Positions 39,654-48,835 of a stretch of DNA of 64,000 nucleotides are shown in pieces. Both the position numbers and the translations under genes were made by a program. The notes under the pieces were generated by a model. That model searched no databases and was not told where the DNA came from. It saw only the letters and a list, made by a program, of their open reading frames with translations. The stretch covers positions 556,501 to 620,500 of the forward strand of contig NZ_CP045571.1 in assembly GCF_009662475.1 (NCBI RefSeq), given 5' to 3'. The stretch is from Acidithiobacillus thiooxidans ATCC 19377. GTDB taxonomy: Bacteria > Pseudomonadota > Gammaproteobacteria > Acidithiobacillales > Acidithiobacillaceae. Within the stretch, counting starts at the first letter, position 1; every line of letters begins with the position of its first letter.

Positions 39654-42104
39654 ATGGTAAACAAGATCCATGCCCCTGACTCCGCCGTCTCAGACTACAA
39701 GGTCCAGCGTCTCGCCCGGGGCGGCAGGCTCAAGACGACGCTCGCTGGCGTTGCGGTTGGCGTCCTCGGTTACACGCTAGGCATATCCTATGTGGCCAGG
39801 GACGTGTTTCCTGGCTACCAGTGGACCGATGATTTCATCCAGAAGGCGCATGCCTACATCGCATTGCCTTACGGCTGGCGTCTATATAATCCTCTGCCTT
39901 TCCTGCGCCCCATGATCCTGAACATTCATTATCCAGTGATTCATCAGGCATTCTATGATGCCGGTCTGCCTGCCGTGGTGCTGGGAATGCTCACGGCGGG
40001 GATGCTCGGGAAAAAGCACAAGGACGCGCAAAAAGCCGTCCTGGACAATCCTGTGCATGGCTCAGCCCATTGGGCGGGCAAGAGCGACGCGATCCGCGCG
40101 GCGCTCCTGCCCTCTCCCCCGCCAAAGACGGTGATGGACTCCCTGCGCCCCTGGCTTGGCTTGCACCCTGCGAAGGGCTTGCACCCTGCAAAGGGCTTGC
40201 ACCCTGCGAAGGGGCTCAAGGGAGATTCCGACTGGACCCACTGGAAAGACCGGCAGGAAAAGCGGAAAAAGGAGGCCGCCGAATGGCGGAAGAAGAAGGC
40301 GGAGAGCGAGAAGAAACGCCTGTCAGAGATCCCGGAGCCGACAGTTTTTGACCGGTTTGACTCTCCGCATGTCTGTTATGTTGGGGCTTTTGTCGAGAAC
40401 GGGGTGGCCACTCCACTCCAGCACACAGGGGCAGAGCACATCCTGGTCTTTGCCCCGACCCGATCTGGCAAGGGCGTGGGCCTGGTGCTGCCCACGTTGC
40501 TGGACGGCTGGATGGACTCGGTGGTCGTGCATGACATCAAGGGGGAAAACTTCAACCTGACGGCGGGATACCGCAAGGCCATGGGGCACCACATCCTGAA
40601 GTTCTCACCAGGCTCGGTATCCGAAGAAGGTTGCCACTTCAACCCACTGGATGCGGTGCGTGTCGGAACCCAGTACGAAGTTAAGGACGTGATGAACATT
40701 GCCACGATGATTGTGGACCCGGATGGCAAGGGACTGAACGATCACTGGCAGAAAACCGGCTTTGCCCTGCTCACGTCCATCATCCTGCATGTGCTCTACG
40801 CCATGCCGGACAAGACCCTGCGGGGCGTTGCCGCCTATCTCAACGATCCTACGCTGGAAAGCGTGGACGTAGCCTTTGAACGCATGATGCAGACGGAGCA
40901 TGACCCGGATGAGCAATATGGTTGGAGGGACGGCAACGGCCAGTTCACCAAAGTGCATCCGGTCATCGCGCAATCCGCGCGGGAGATGCTGAACAAGGCC
41001 GAGAATGAAAAATCGGGTGTCATTTCGACCATGATGAGCTTCCTGTCCCTCTACCGGGACCCCATCGTCGCGAAGTGGACCGAGTATTCGGACTTTCGCA
41101 TCACTGACCTTCAGGACGCCGAACAACCCGTCTCTCTGTACCTGGTTACCAGTCCGGAAGACAAGAACCGGCTCAAGCCCCTCATTCGCCTGGTGCTCAA
41201 CCAGATCGCCTCCCAGTTCACCGCAGAAGAACGCCTGGAAGCGAAAGACGGGCGAATCGTCGCCAAGGGAAGGCATCGGCTGCTCTTGCTGCTCGACGAG
41301 TTCCCGAGCCTGGGCAAACTCGATGTATTCCTGGACAGCATCGCCTTCCTCGCAGGCTACAACGTCAAGCTGTACCTTATCACCCAGGACATTGCCCAGC
41401 TGGAAGATGAAGGCCACGGCTACGGCAAGGCCGGGGCCAAGACCATCATTGGCAACTGCCACATCCGGGCGGCCTACGCGCCCAACCAGGTGGAGACGGC
41501 CAAGTGGATCTCTGACATGCTGGGCACCCGTACGGTGACCATGGAAAACGACAACCAGAGTTTCGACGGCTCCATGTTCAGCCAGAACAAGGGCTATTCG
41601 ACGAGCCTCAGCTACCAGTCCCGCGCCCTGCTGACGGCGGATGAAGTCATGACCTTGCGGGGACCGGAAAAGGAAGGCGCCAATATCAAGACCCCCGGCG
41701 ATATGCTGGTATTCGCGGCGGGCTTTCACCCCATCTATGGACAGCAGCTGCTCTATTTCAAGAACCCGGAATGGCTCGATCGGGCATCCATTCGGTGGCC
41801 AGAGAAGAGCGATTCCATCCCCGGAGCCAGGAAAGACTACAAGGCCATTCTGGGTGAGTCGGGTGGAACGCTACCCATCCCCCATATCGAGAAAAAGCTG
41901 GAAGGGCAGGCGCCCAATGGGCAGGGGCCTGTCGAGGAAGTGTCAGACGCAGAGAAGGAAGCCTTGGCAGCCACTCAGTCCGAACTCAATGCCCTCGCGG
42001 GGGGAAAACCTGCTGGCGAGGGGAAATATGATACCAGCGAGCGAGACGCGGAGAGGGAATCATTTGCGGGTCTGACGGAAGATAGTAAATCAGGGCAGGG
42101 GTGA
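39654..42104 (+). CDS. traG: TraG/VirD4-type coupling protein
   Basis: An 816-aa protein. Two N-terminal membrane spans (LAGVAVGVLGYTLGISYVAR and VVLGMLTAGMLG), then FAPTRSGKGVGLVLPTLLDG (Walker A, about 264-283), VVHDIKGENFNLTAGYR, LLLLDEFPSLGKL (Walker B) and KLYLITQDIAQLEDEGHGYG. It recruits the relaxase-DNA complex to the secretion channel. It is last in the trbF unit and is the last recognisable transfer gene of the window. Residues 169-186 come from three 18-bp tandem units. Confidence 0.94.
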   Translation: MVNKIHAPDSAVSDYKVQRLARGGRLKTTLAGVAVGVLGYTLGISYVARDVFPGYQWTDDFIQKAHAYIALPYGWRLYNPLPFLRPMILNIHYPVIHQAFYDAGLPAVVLGMLTAGMLGKKHKDAQKAVLDNPVHGSAHWAGKSDAIRAALLPSPPPKTVMDSLRPWLGLHPAKGLHPAKGLHPAKGLKGDSDWTHWKDRQEKRKKEAAEWRKKKAESEKKRLSEIPEPTVFDRFDSPHVCYVGAFVENGVATPLQHTGAEHILVFAPTRSGKGVGLVLPTLLDGWMDSVVVHDIKGENFNLTAGYRKAMGHHILKFSPGSVSEEGCHFNPLDAVRVGTQYEVKDVMNIATMIVDPDGKGLNDHWQKTGFALLTSIILHVLYAMPDKTLRGVAAYLNDPTLESVDVAFERMMQTEHDPDEQYGWRDGNGQFTKVHPVIAQSAREMLNKAENEKSGVISTMMSFLSLYRDPIVAKWTEYSDFRITDLQDAEQPVSLYLVTSPEDKNRLKPLIRLVLNQIASQFTAEERLEAKDGRIVAKGRHRLLLLLDEFPSLGKLDVFLDSIAFLAGYNVKLYLITQDIAQLEDEGHGYGKAGAKTIIGNCHIRAAYAPNQVETAKWISDMLGTRTVTMENDNQSFDGSMFSQNKGYSTSLSYQSRALLTADEVMTLRGPEKEGANIKTPGDMLVFAAGFHPIYGQQLLYFKNPEWLDRASIRWPEKSDSIPGARKDYKAILGESGGTLPIPHIEKKLEGQAPNGQGPVEEVSDAEKEALAATQSELNALAGGKPAGEGKYDTSERDAERESFAGLTEDSKSGQG
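40158..40211. repeat. Three tandem 18-bp units in traG
   Basis: GGCTTGCACCCTGCGAAG, GGCTTGCACCCTGCAAAG and GGCTTGCACCCTGCGAAG encode GLHPAK three times in the linker between the membrane anchor and the ATPase domain. The first and third units are identical. Confidence 0.8.
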
Positions 42105-42330
42105 ATGGGAGGGTCGTTACGCACGCCGGGTGCCGATAGCCGAGATCGAGGAAAATGGCTATAACCTCAACATCTCCCGGTATGTCAGCACAGCCCAGGC
42201 CGAGGAAGAAATCGACCTGCAGGCGGTCCACAAGGAACTGACCACATTGGAGGACCAAATCGCAGAGGCCACGCAGCGCCACAATGCCTTTCTGCAGGAG
42301 CTTGGGCTACCGCTGCTGGGGACACCGTGA
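42105..42330 (+). pseudogene. C-terminal remnant of a type I restriction methylase (HsdM)
   Basis: In frame after the traG stop the sequence reads RRVPIAEIEENGYNLNISRY, then VSTAQAEEEIDLQAVHKELT and a helical tail ending at a stop at 42328-42330. EI.ENGYNLNISRYV is the signature of the HsdM C-terminus. The 400 or more upstream residues, including the methylase domain, are missing. The join with traG marks a recombination point, possibly the edge of the conjugative backbone. Confidence 0.75.
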
Positions 42331-42382
42331 CCGACTGCGTTATACTCTGGACGCAAGCTTTCAGTGCGAGAGGAATCGTTTT

Positions 42383-42823
42383 GTGACTGTATGGAAAATT
42401 TGGTGTGATGGGTCCTGTGGCCCAACCAATCCCGGCCCCTGTGCCTGGGGAGCAGTGATCGAGTCGCCGGATGGGGAGCGCACGGAACATTGCGGCTTTA
42501 TTCAGAAACGGGGCACCAACAATATTGCCGAACTGACAGCGGCCATTGAGTCCTTGCGCAGGATTCCCGAAGGGGCAGAAGTAATTCTTTGCTCGGATAG
42601 CCAATACACCCTGAAGGGATTGGGGGAATGGCTTCCCGGTTGGATCAGGAAGGGCTGGAAAACGGCTTCTGGATCGCCGGTACTGAACCAGGAACACTGG
42701 AAACTGCTGCACCAGGAGTACCTTACCCGCAAGGTCAGGCTGGAGTGGGTGCGTGGGCATAATGGTCATCCGGAAAATGAGACGGCAGACCAGCTCGCAA
42801 ACCGTGGATTGACCTTGGGATGA
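42383..42823 (+). CDS. rnhA: Ribonuclease HI
   Basis: A 146-aa RNase H: WCDGSCGPTNPGPCAWGAVI (first Asp), NNIAELTAAIESLR (Glu), ILCSDSQYTLKGL (second Asp) and VRGHNGHPENETADQLANR (His and last Asp). The full DEDD set is present. It degrades RNA in RNA-DNA hybrids. The GTG at 42383 with GAGAGG about ten bases upstream was chosen; an ATG at 42391 is out of frame. It may be an accessory copy linked to the element rather than the housekeeping gene. Confidence 0.88.
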   Translation: MTVWKIWCDGSCGPTNPGPCAWGAVIESPDGERTEHCGFIQKRGTNNIAELTAAIESLRRIPEGAEVILCSDSQYTLKGLGEWLPGWIRKGWKTASGSPVLNQEHWKLLHQEYLTRKVRLEWVRGHNGHPENETADQLANRGLTLG

Positions 42824-42899
42824 AGTGGGCGGGCCAGCATGTTCCCTATTTCGCCGCTGTAGCCCACAGCAAAAGAAGCACTTGGGATTCGCTGCCATC

Positions 42900-43889
42900 A
42901 TGAGAAAACGTAGCGCCAGAATAGAGGCCCTTCTGGGAGAAATGATGCCGCTCGCGCACGCGGTCGATAATGCACTGAAGCACGGTTCGGAGATGTCGCG
43001 ATTGCTGACATCGCTCTACAGCATCATGTACGAACGTGACGACGAAGCCTTTCAGGCGGTGCTTGAAACGCTCCGTGCCGAGGGTCTGACCGATCTTTGG
43101 CAATACTTTTGGGATCGGGCTACTGACATGGCTTGTGCGAAATCCTATGAAAATGACTACCGCAGCCTCCTGATTGCCGTTCCCTTCCTGGCCCCCTGGT
43201 CCGGAGAATGCCGAGCGGCTGACCGCAAGGCGCTATCCCAGGTTCTAAAGAAGCAGGGTGTCATACCCCCGCGTGGCAAAATCCACTGGGTTCAGCAACC
43301 GCAGTCGATTTACCATTTGAGAGATACCAGCCCAATGCAGCTGTGGGCATTGAACACGCCCACAGCCACAGCCCCCTATCCATGGAACTATAGCCGTGTG
43401 ACGACGCCTACCATGTACCTGTTGGTGGGGCGATTGGAGTTTCCAGAGCAAAGCAAGCTCCACTGGCCCAATCCGGAATTGCTCATCCAGGCCCAAGCCG
43501 AAGCACTGGGCTGGCCGGTAGAAACGCTCGACGCCTGTGCCCCCTTGCAATTCTTTCTGGAAAGTGTGGATGATGAACCCGATTCCAGGGAGGATCGCCT
43601 GCTAGAGATGGTCTTCTCGGTCGCTGCAGCAGCAAAAAAACAGATTGAGGAAGAGCACCTTCCTGCAAAGGACTGTAGGGTCCTCCTGGAGGATGGATTA
43701 GATAATATGATCCATATCTATCTCCAGCCCAAGCATGGACGCAGAAACCTGCTCTGCAGCCTAGACTACGAGGCCGTCAGAGTGGCTCGGACACAGATCA
43801 CGGACAAACTCAAACAAGTGCTGGAGGATTTCGGTTTCCCGGTGATCCAGAGTGGGCCTGCTGAAGCGCCCTCGACTAAGCTGCACTAA
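42900..43889 (+). CDS. Hypothetical protein
   Basis: A 329-aa soluble protein starting MRKRSARIEALLGEMMPLAH. Mixed composition, no signal peptide or membrane span. It contains an acidic helical stretch (VDDEPDSREDRLLEMVFSVA) and a block LLAVPF-like region near 90 (YRSLLIAVPFLAPW). No domain was recognised. An upstream in-frame start at 42825 exists, but 42900 fits the coding character better. It is downstream of rnhA on the same strand. Confidence 0.55.
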   Translation: MRKRSARIEALLGEMMPLAHAVDNALKHGSEMSRLLTSLYSIMYERDDEAFQAVLETLRAEGLTDLWQYFWDRATDMACAKSYENDYRSLLIAVPFLAPWSGECRAADRKALSQVLKKQGVIPPRGKIHWVQQPQSIYHLRDTSPMQLWALNTPTATAPYPWNYSRVTTPTMYLLVGRLEFPEQSKLHWPNPELLIQAQAEALGWPVETLDACAPLQFFLESVDDEPDSREDRLLEMVFSVAAAAKKQIEEEHLPAKDCRVLLEDGLDNMIHIYLQPKHGRRNLLCSLDYEAVRVARTQITDKLKQVLEDFGFPVIQSGPAEAPSTKLH

Positions 43890-44396
43890 TGGGCTACTAG
43901 GTGTGGTTGGCCAAATCTTTGGTACTCTGGCCAAGCTTTTTGAGCTATGTGCGAATCCTGGTTATAAACCCAAGAGTCGGGAGGACAAAGACCTGAGTGA
44001 CCCATGCCTGCACTGGGTTGAAAAATGACAATCGGTGAGAGGCGCATGCAGAAGGCTATGTGGCACTTCGAAAAACCCTAGTTTTTGCTGAATGCCGATC
44101 TGCAACCATTTGATTCTTTTAGGTCTGCTTTTCGTCCGGCGGAGTTATTCGGAGTGCCCTATGGTAGTAATGCGGTTGTAACCACTTTATGGAGCTATGG
44201 TCTGTGCAGCTCGTGTCAACGGTGTTCTGTGGGAATTCCAAGTTGAAGGGCCGGTACAGACTGATTGCAGACATTGGGTTGTCCAGATGCCTGTTAGCTA
44301 ATATTGAGGAACCCGATCACAATAATAATGGACGACTTGGCTCGCTGAATTGCACTATGCTTTCCCCATCACGGCATGCCAGCAGGAGAGGCCACC
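43890..44396. other. Non-coding stretch containing a MITE
   Basis: About 500 bp with no convincing gene. Its one identifiable structure is the 99-bp MITE at 44061-44159. The remainder is likely the upstream region of the small frame at 44397 or decayed sequence. Confidence 0.4.
44061..44159. mobile_element. 99-bp IS5-type MITE
   Basis: The left end TGGCACTTCGAAAAAC and the right end (reverse complement GGGCACTCCGAATAAC) are imperfect inverted repeats clearly related to the tips of the IS5-type element at 30858-32114 (GGGCACTTCGAATAAC). TATG flanks both sides (44057-44060 and 44160-44163), a 4-bp target duplication. There is no coding capacity. It would be mobilised in trans by a related transposase. 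Confidence 0.75.
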
Positions 44397-44513
44397 ATGG
44401 CAATGGCACGACAGGCTGTTCGCCGGGTATCTGTAATCGATACCTTGCTATTGGCCGAGCAGAAACTCACCAGACACAATGATACCTTCTGTCTGGTGGA
44501 GCTAACCGGGTAG
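44397..44513 (+). CDS. Possible 38-aa small protein
   Basis: A frame MAMARQAVRRVSVIDTLLLA ending LVELTG and a stop, with AGGAGAGG seven bases before the ATG. The helical, basic composition is plausible, but no homology is recognised. The end of the frame forms a hairpin, CACCAGAC with GTCTGGTG (44468-44500 region). It could be a truncated gene or leader. Confidence 0.3.
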   Translation: MAMARQAVRRVSVIDTLLLAEQKLTRHNDTFCLVELTG

Positions 44514-44699
44514 TGACTTGCAGATCCTTCGGCCCGCTCACTCAAAAGTCTCCAATATCCTCTCCCTGCATCATCACTGGAGTAGTCGTGGTGTTTGACG
44601 TACTTGAAAGAGGCGAATTGCCTTTTCCGCGTTCGCTACCGGATCCCCAGAGCATGTCGGTGCCGCCATGACGGATAGCTCTCTGGGTGGCGGGGACCA

Positions 44700-47600
44700 T
44701 TGAATTTGAAAATCATCCCGAAAATTCCCGCATTTCTCACCCGTCCCATCACTATGCCCCCCTATCGGCGGACCATATTTCTGGTCTTTTGGGGGACGTT
44801 GGTAGGGATATTGGCTTTTGCCGGATGGTATGCCTGGTTCTCCTGGCATCGCTATGAGCAGAACAGTCAATATCGCCTGACGCTGGAATCCGATATGGTC
44901 GCAACCGTCACGCAGAATCTGCTGGACGGCCACGCCTCCGGGCTCCAGTTTTTGGGGGTGCAGTTACAGCGCGCAGATGCACTCCAGCATCCGCGCCGCG
45001 CCCGGACGCTCCTGCTCGATTACCTGAAGGCCACCTCGGATATCGCCAGCGCGAATCTTATTGCACGAAATGGCCAGGTCATTGCCTCCACGGCCGTACC
45101 GGCGGGGAAGCCGCTCCTGGATTTTCGTAATAATCCGGCCAGATGGCCGGATTTTCAGAAAGTCTTGCAGGCACATGGCATGCGGGTCTACCACCCGCTG
45201 CGTGGTCCGCTGGTGGGCGATCATTGGGTCATCCGCCTGAGTCGCACGGTGTTTTCCCCTGCGGGAAAACCCTTGTTTGTGGTGGCCACGCCGCTGCGCT
45301 TCAATGATATTGAAGACTTCCTGAGACACCTGCCCTTGCGCACGGGAACGGCTGTCGGTTTGATCCGGAGTGACTTTTATATTGAAGGGCGCTGGCCCAC
45401 ACCCCAGGGTGATCTCTCCAAGAGGCTTGCCCATCCCGTGCCTGCAGGAGAAGCCTTACGGCAAGTCTTGCAGCGTGCCCCCCATGCACGTCATGGAACT
45501 TATGCGGGCGTCGTCGCGGTGGGGGCGCAGGCCTACCGCTTTGGGGCCTTTACGCGTTTGAGCCATTATCCATTGACCGCTTTCGTTTCCATCCCCAGGG
45601 ATCAATGGCTGGCCGCCTGGTGGCGACGACATATCCAATTCCCTCTGATCTTTCTGATCGTTGCTTTGGGGTTCGGCTTGGTTGCCTATCGACGCATCCT
45701 CTTCCTGGATAGCCGGCAGGATGTGCAACGCCAGACCCTGAAGCTGTTTCGTACCCTGCTTGATAATTCCAACGACGCAATCGAGATTGTCGATCCTGTC
45801 ACGTTGCGTTTTTTAGATATAAACGAGACGGAATGCCTCGCCTTGGGCTACACACGGGGAGAGCTCCTGTCCATGAGCATTTGCGACATAGACACGGCTT
45901 ACAGCGCGGATCCCCAGAAAGTGCTCGCGCAGTTACAGGAATCAGGACGCGCGTTATTCGAAACCATACACCGCCGCAAGGATGGCTCGACGTTTCCTGT
46001 GGAGGTCAACGTGGTATCTGTCGAACTCGATAGGCCTTACCTGCTGGCCATCACGCGTGATATCACCGAGCGCAAGGCGCTGGAGGCCGCCCAGCAGGAC
46101 AGCGCCAGACGCCTACAACGGATCACCGATTTCAGTGTGCTTCTTTCCAGCGCCAATGAAGCCATCGCCCAGATGGAGAACGAAGCAGATTTGCTGCGAT
46201 CCCTCTGCGAACTGGCCGTCCATCACGCTCATCTACGGCTGGCATGGATTGGTCGGCCCGATAGCGATGGCTGGTTTCAAATGCTTGCCGCCGCCGGGCC
46301 GATCGGCTATCTGGCGGGGATACGTATATCCGCGTCCGCAGAACTTCCAGAGGGACAAGGACCAGCAGGTCTGTCCTGGCGCGATCAAAAACTGGTTTAC
46401 AATGCGTCATTCACCAAAAACCCTCGCATGAAGCCCTGGGCGCAGCGTGCCGAAGCCTTCGGGATTAGTGCGAACGCCGCTCTACCCATTTTCCGTGGTG
46501 GCAAGCGGTGGGCCGTCTTGGCGATGGGTCACGGTGAAGATGATATTTTCGATGCCGATCTCCAGAAGATATTGACGGACTTGGCCAAAGACGTCGGCTA
46601 TGGCCTGGATCGCCTGGATATCCTGCGAAGGGAGCGGGAAGCCAACTTCTTCAACGAGGCGTTGCTGAACACGCAGTCGTCCGGCATCACTGTTACACGC
46701 TTTCCAGAAGGGATTCTCGAGCGGGTGAACGCGCGGATGCTGGAAATGTTTGGGGCCTCTTCGCAGGAGGAGTTTCTCGGGCACCCGATACGGGAGTTCT
46801 ACCTCAATGAGGAAACCTACGATCAGGTGACAGTAGCGAAGCAGAAGAGCCTAAGCGAAGGCCACGGGGCGCTCAGAGATATGCCTTATCGCCGTCTGGA
46901 TGGAGAGATCATATACATTGATATTTCTGTTCAACGCCTGGACGGCACGGATGGCGTGCAGCGCGTTCTCGGCACCCTTGTGGACGTGACGGAACGACAT
47001 CGATTGGTGGATGAGCTCGCGCGGCAATCGTTCTCCGACATGCTCACCGGCCTACCTAATCGCCGCGCCCTGGATGCGGAAATGGATAAGGCGCTGGCGC
47101 GGTCCGACCGCCAGGAGCGGCTCCTGGCGGTGGGGTTTCTCGATCTCGACGACTTCAAACCGGTCAATGACACCTTTGGCCATGATGCCGGTGACGACCT
47201 GCTGAAAGAAATGGCCCGCCGCCTGCAGGACGCTGTGCGTCGGATGGATACGGTCGCGCGCCTGGGGGGTGACGAGTTCGTGCTGCTGCTGGAAGGCTTG
47301 CGCGATATGAATGAACTGGATCAGGTCCTGACCCGTCTCCAGACCGCGATTGCACAGCCCTTCAACATCAAGGGGGAGATGGTCAGTATTCAGGCGAGCC
47401 TGGGACTGACTATCTATCCTTTTGACGAGGCGGATGCCGACCTGCTCCTGCGGCACGCCGATCAGGCCATGTATGCGACCAAGGCGCGCCTTGGCCGGGC
47501 GCGCGAAGGGTGGGTGCAGCTCTATCACCCTGATTTTGGCACCCTCACCGTGGGCGATGAAACGTTGCGCCAGGATTTCCTGCGGTCCTTGGCCAGCGGA

Positions 47601-48698
47601 GCGGTGACACTACGCTATCAGCCTCTGGTAGCCATGGCGACGGGTCGGGTGGCAGGTCTCGAGGCCCTGACCCGCTGGCACCGGGAGGGTCAGGAGGTCT
47701 CCCCCGATCGGTTCCTTCCTTCCCTGGGCGTGCGGGAGCGTCAGGCCTTGGGGCGCTTCGTGCTGCAAATGGGGCTGCAGCAACTCGCACAGTGGCGGGA
47801 CATGGGTCTGGACCTCTTTCTCAGCGTCAACGTCACCCCGGAAGAGCTCAACCAGCCCGGATTTGCCGATGCGGTCTTTGCCATCCTGGCCACCCAGCTG
47901 GGCATACCTCCGGAATCCCTGGTGCTGGAGGTGCTGGAAATCGGGGAAATCCTCGAACAGAAGGTCGTCATGGGGCATCTACAACGACTGCGCAGTGCGG
48001 GCGTCAAAATCGCCCTGGATGATGTGGGGAGCGCGTATGCCTCTCTCCTGCGACTCAAAAATCTGCCCATCGACGAAATCAAGATCGATCAGGGTTTCAT
48101 CCGCGAGTTGTCGAACAAACCCCAGGACCTGATTTTCGTCGAAAGTCTCGTCAACCTGGGTTTGGGGATGGGCATCCTCATCACCGTGGAAGGAGTGGAA
48201 ACTGAAGCGCATATCGCCCTCCTGCGCGAGATGAAAGTCGACTATCTCCAGGGGTATGCCATTGCCAGGCCGCTGGAGGCGGAAGCGGTAGCGAATTTTG
48301 TGAGCACCTTCGTCCTCGGCGCAGGGGATGCGGACACGCCGCTGCTGGCTTTGTACCAGCATCTGGAATGGGTGCGTGCGGCAGCAGAGTCCGCAATAAA
48401 TCATGGACTTTACGAACATGCGGAACTGGCAGCCTGCCCGATCACGACCTGGCTGCACGCCCATGCATCAGAACTGCCCGAGGTAGAGACCTTGCTGGCC
48501 GAGCACAAAACAGTGCATATCCTGGGTCGGGAAATTCTCCAGGTACGGCAAAAAGGAACACGCGAGGAACTTCATCGCCTGCTCGGCCAGTTGCATGGGC
48601 ACAGTCTTCAGTTTCAGGAAGGCTTGGGACAGGCGGTGAAGGCCATGCGGGAAAACGCAGAGGCCAAGGCACCACCTCCAGAAGGCGCCAACCAGTAA
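44700..48698 (+). CDS. Membrane sensor with PAS, GAF, GGDEF and EAL domains
   Basis: A 1332-aa protein. Span 1 (IFLVFWGTLVGILAFAGW), a periplasmic Cache-like sensor (about 45-295), span 2 (LIFLIVALGFGLVAYR), PAS (about 345-455), GAF (about 470-635), PAS (about 650-765), GGDEF (VARLGGDEFVLLLEG near 857), then EAL (GLEALTRWHREG near 987, IALDDVGSAYASLLRLK, ITVEGVETEA). Both catalytic motifs look intact, so it could make or degrade cyclic di-GMP. The last 110 residues (HAELAACPITTWLHAHASEL, LLAEHKTVHILGREI) resemble a CZB-type zinc-binding domain. The TTG at 44700 opens the frame; ATG 44754 is an alternative. It stands alone. Confidence 0.88.
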   Translation: MNLKIIPKIPAFLTRPITMPPYRRTIFLVFWGTLVGILAFAGWYAWFSWHRYEQNSQYRLTLESDMVATVTQNLLDGHASGLQFLGVQLQRADALQHPRRARTLLLDYLKATSDIASANLIARNGQVIASTAVPAGKPLLDFRNNPARWPDFQKVLQAHGMRVYHPLRGPLVGDHWVIRLSRTVFSPAGKPLFVVATPLRFNDIEDFLRHLPLRTGTAVGLIRSDFYIEGRWPTPQGDLSKRLAHPVPAGEALRQVLQRAPHARHGTYAGVVAVGAQAYRFGAFTRLSHYPLTAFVSIPRDQWLAAWWRRHIQFPLIFLIVALGFGLVAYRRILFLDSRQDVQRQTLKLFRTLLDNSNDAIEIVDPVTLRFLDINETECLALGYTRGELLSMSICDIDTAYSADPQKVLAQLQESGRALFETIHRRKDGSTFPVEVNVVSVELDRPYLLAITRDITERKALEAAQQDSARRLQRITDFSVLLSSANEAIAQMENEADLLRSLCELAVHHAHLRLAWIGRPDSDGWFQMLAAAGPIGYLAGIRISASAELPEGQGPAGLSWRDQKLVYNASFTKNPRMKPWAQRAEAFGISANAALPIFRGGKRWAVLAMGHGEDDIFDADLQKILTDLAKDVGYGLDRLDILRREREANFFNEALLNTQSSGITVTRFPEGILERVNARMLEMFGASSQEEFLGHPIREFYLNEETYDQVTVAKQKSLSEGHGALRDMPYRRLDGEIIYIDISVQRLDGTDGVQRVLGTLVDVTERHRLVDELARQSFSDMLTGLPNRRALDAEMDKALARSDRQERLLAVGFLDLDDFKPVNDTFGHDAGDDLLKEMARRLQDAVRRMDTVARLGGDEFVLLLEGLRDMNELDQVLTRLQTAIAQPFNIKGEMVSIQASLGLTIYPFDEADADLLLRHADQAMYATKARLGRAREGWVQLYHPDFGTLTVGDETLRQDFLRSLASGAVTLRYQPLVAMATGRVAGLEALTRWHREGQEVSPDRFLPSLGVRERQALGRFVLQMGLQQLAQWRDMGLDLFLSVNVTPEELNQPGFADAVFAILATQLGIPPESLVLEVLEIGEILEQKVVMGHLQRLRSAGVKIALDDVGSAYASLLRLKNLPIDEIKIDQGFIRELSNKPQDLIFVESLVNLGLGMGILITVEGVETEAHIALLREMKVDYLQGYAIARPLEAEAVANFVSTFVLGAGDADTPLLALYQHLEWVRAAAESAINHGLYEHAELAACPITTWLHAHASELPEVETLLAEHKTVHILGREILQVRQKGTREELHRLLGQLHGHSLQFQEGLGQAVKAMRENAEAKAPPPEGANQ

Positions 48699-48835
48699 TT
48701 CGGCGGTGTTTGCCAAACATCTGGCGAACAAGATTCCACAAAAACGAACGTTTTTTGACGCTTCGGTTTCATGACATTTTTGGGGCCATTTCTGGCCCTG
48801 AATCTGTCAATCGACTCGTCTATCTTTCCTATGTC

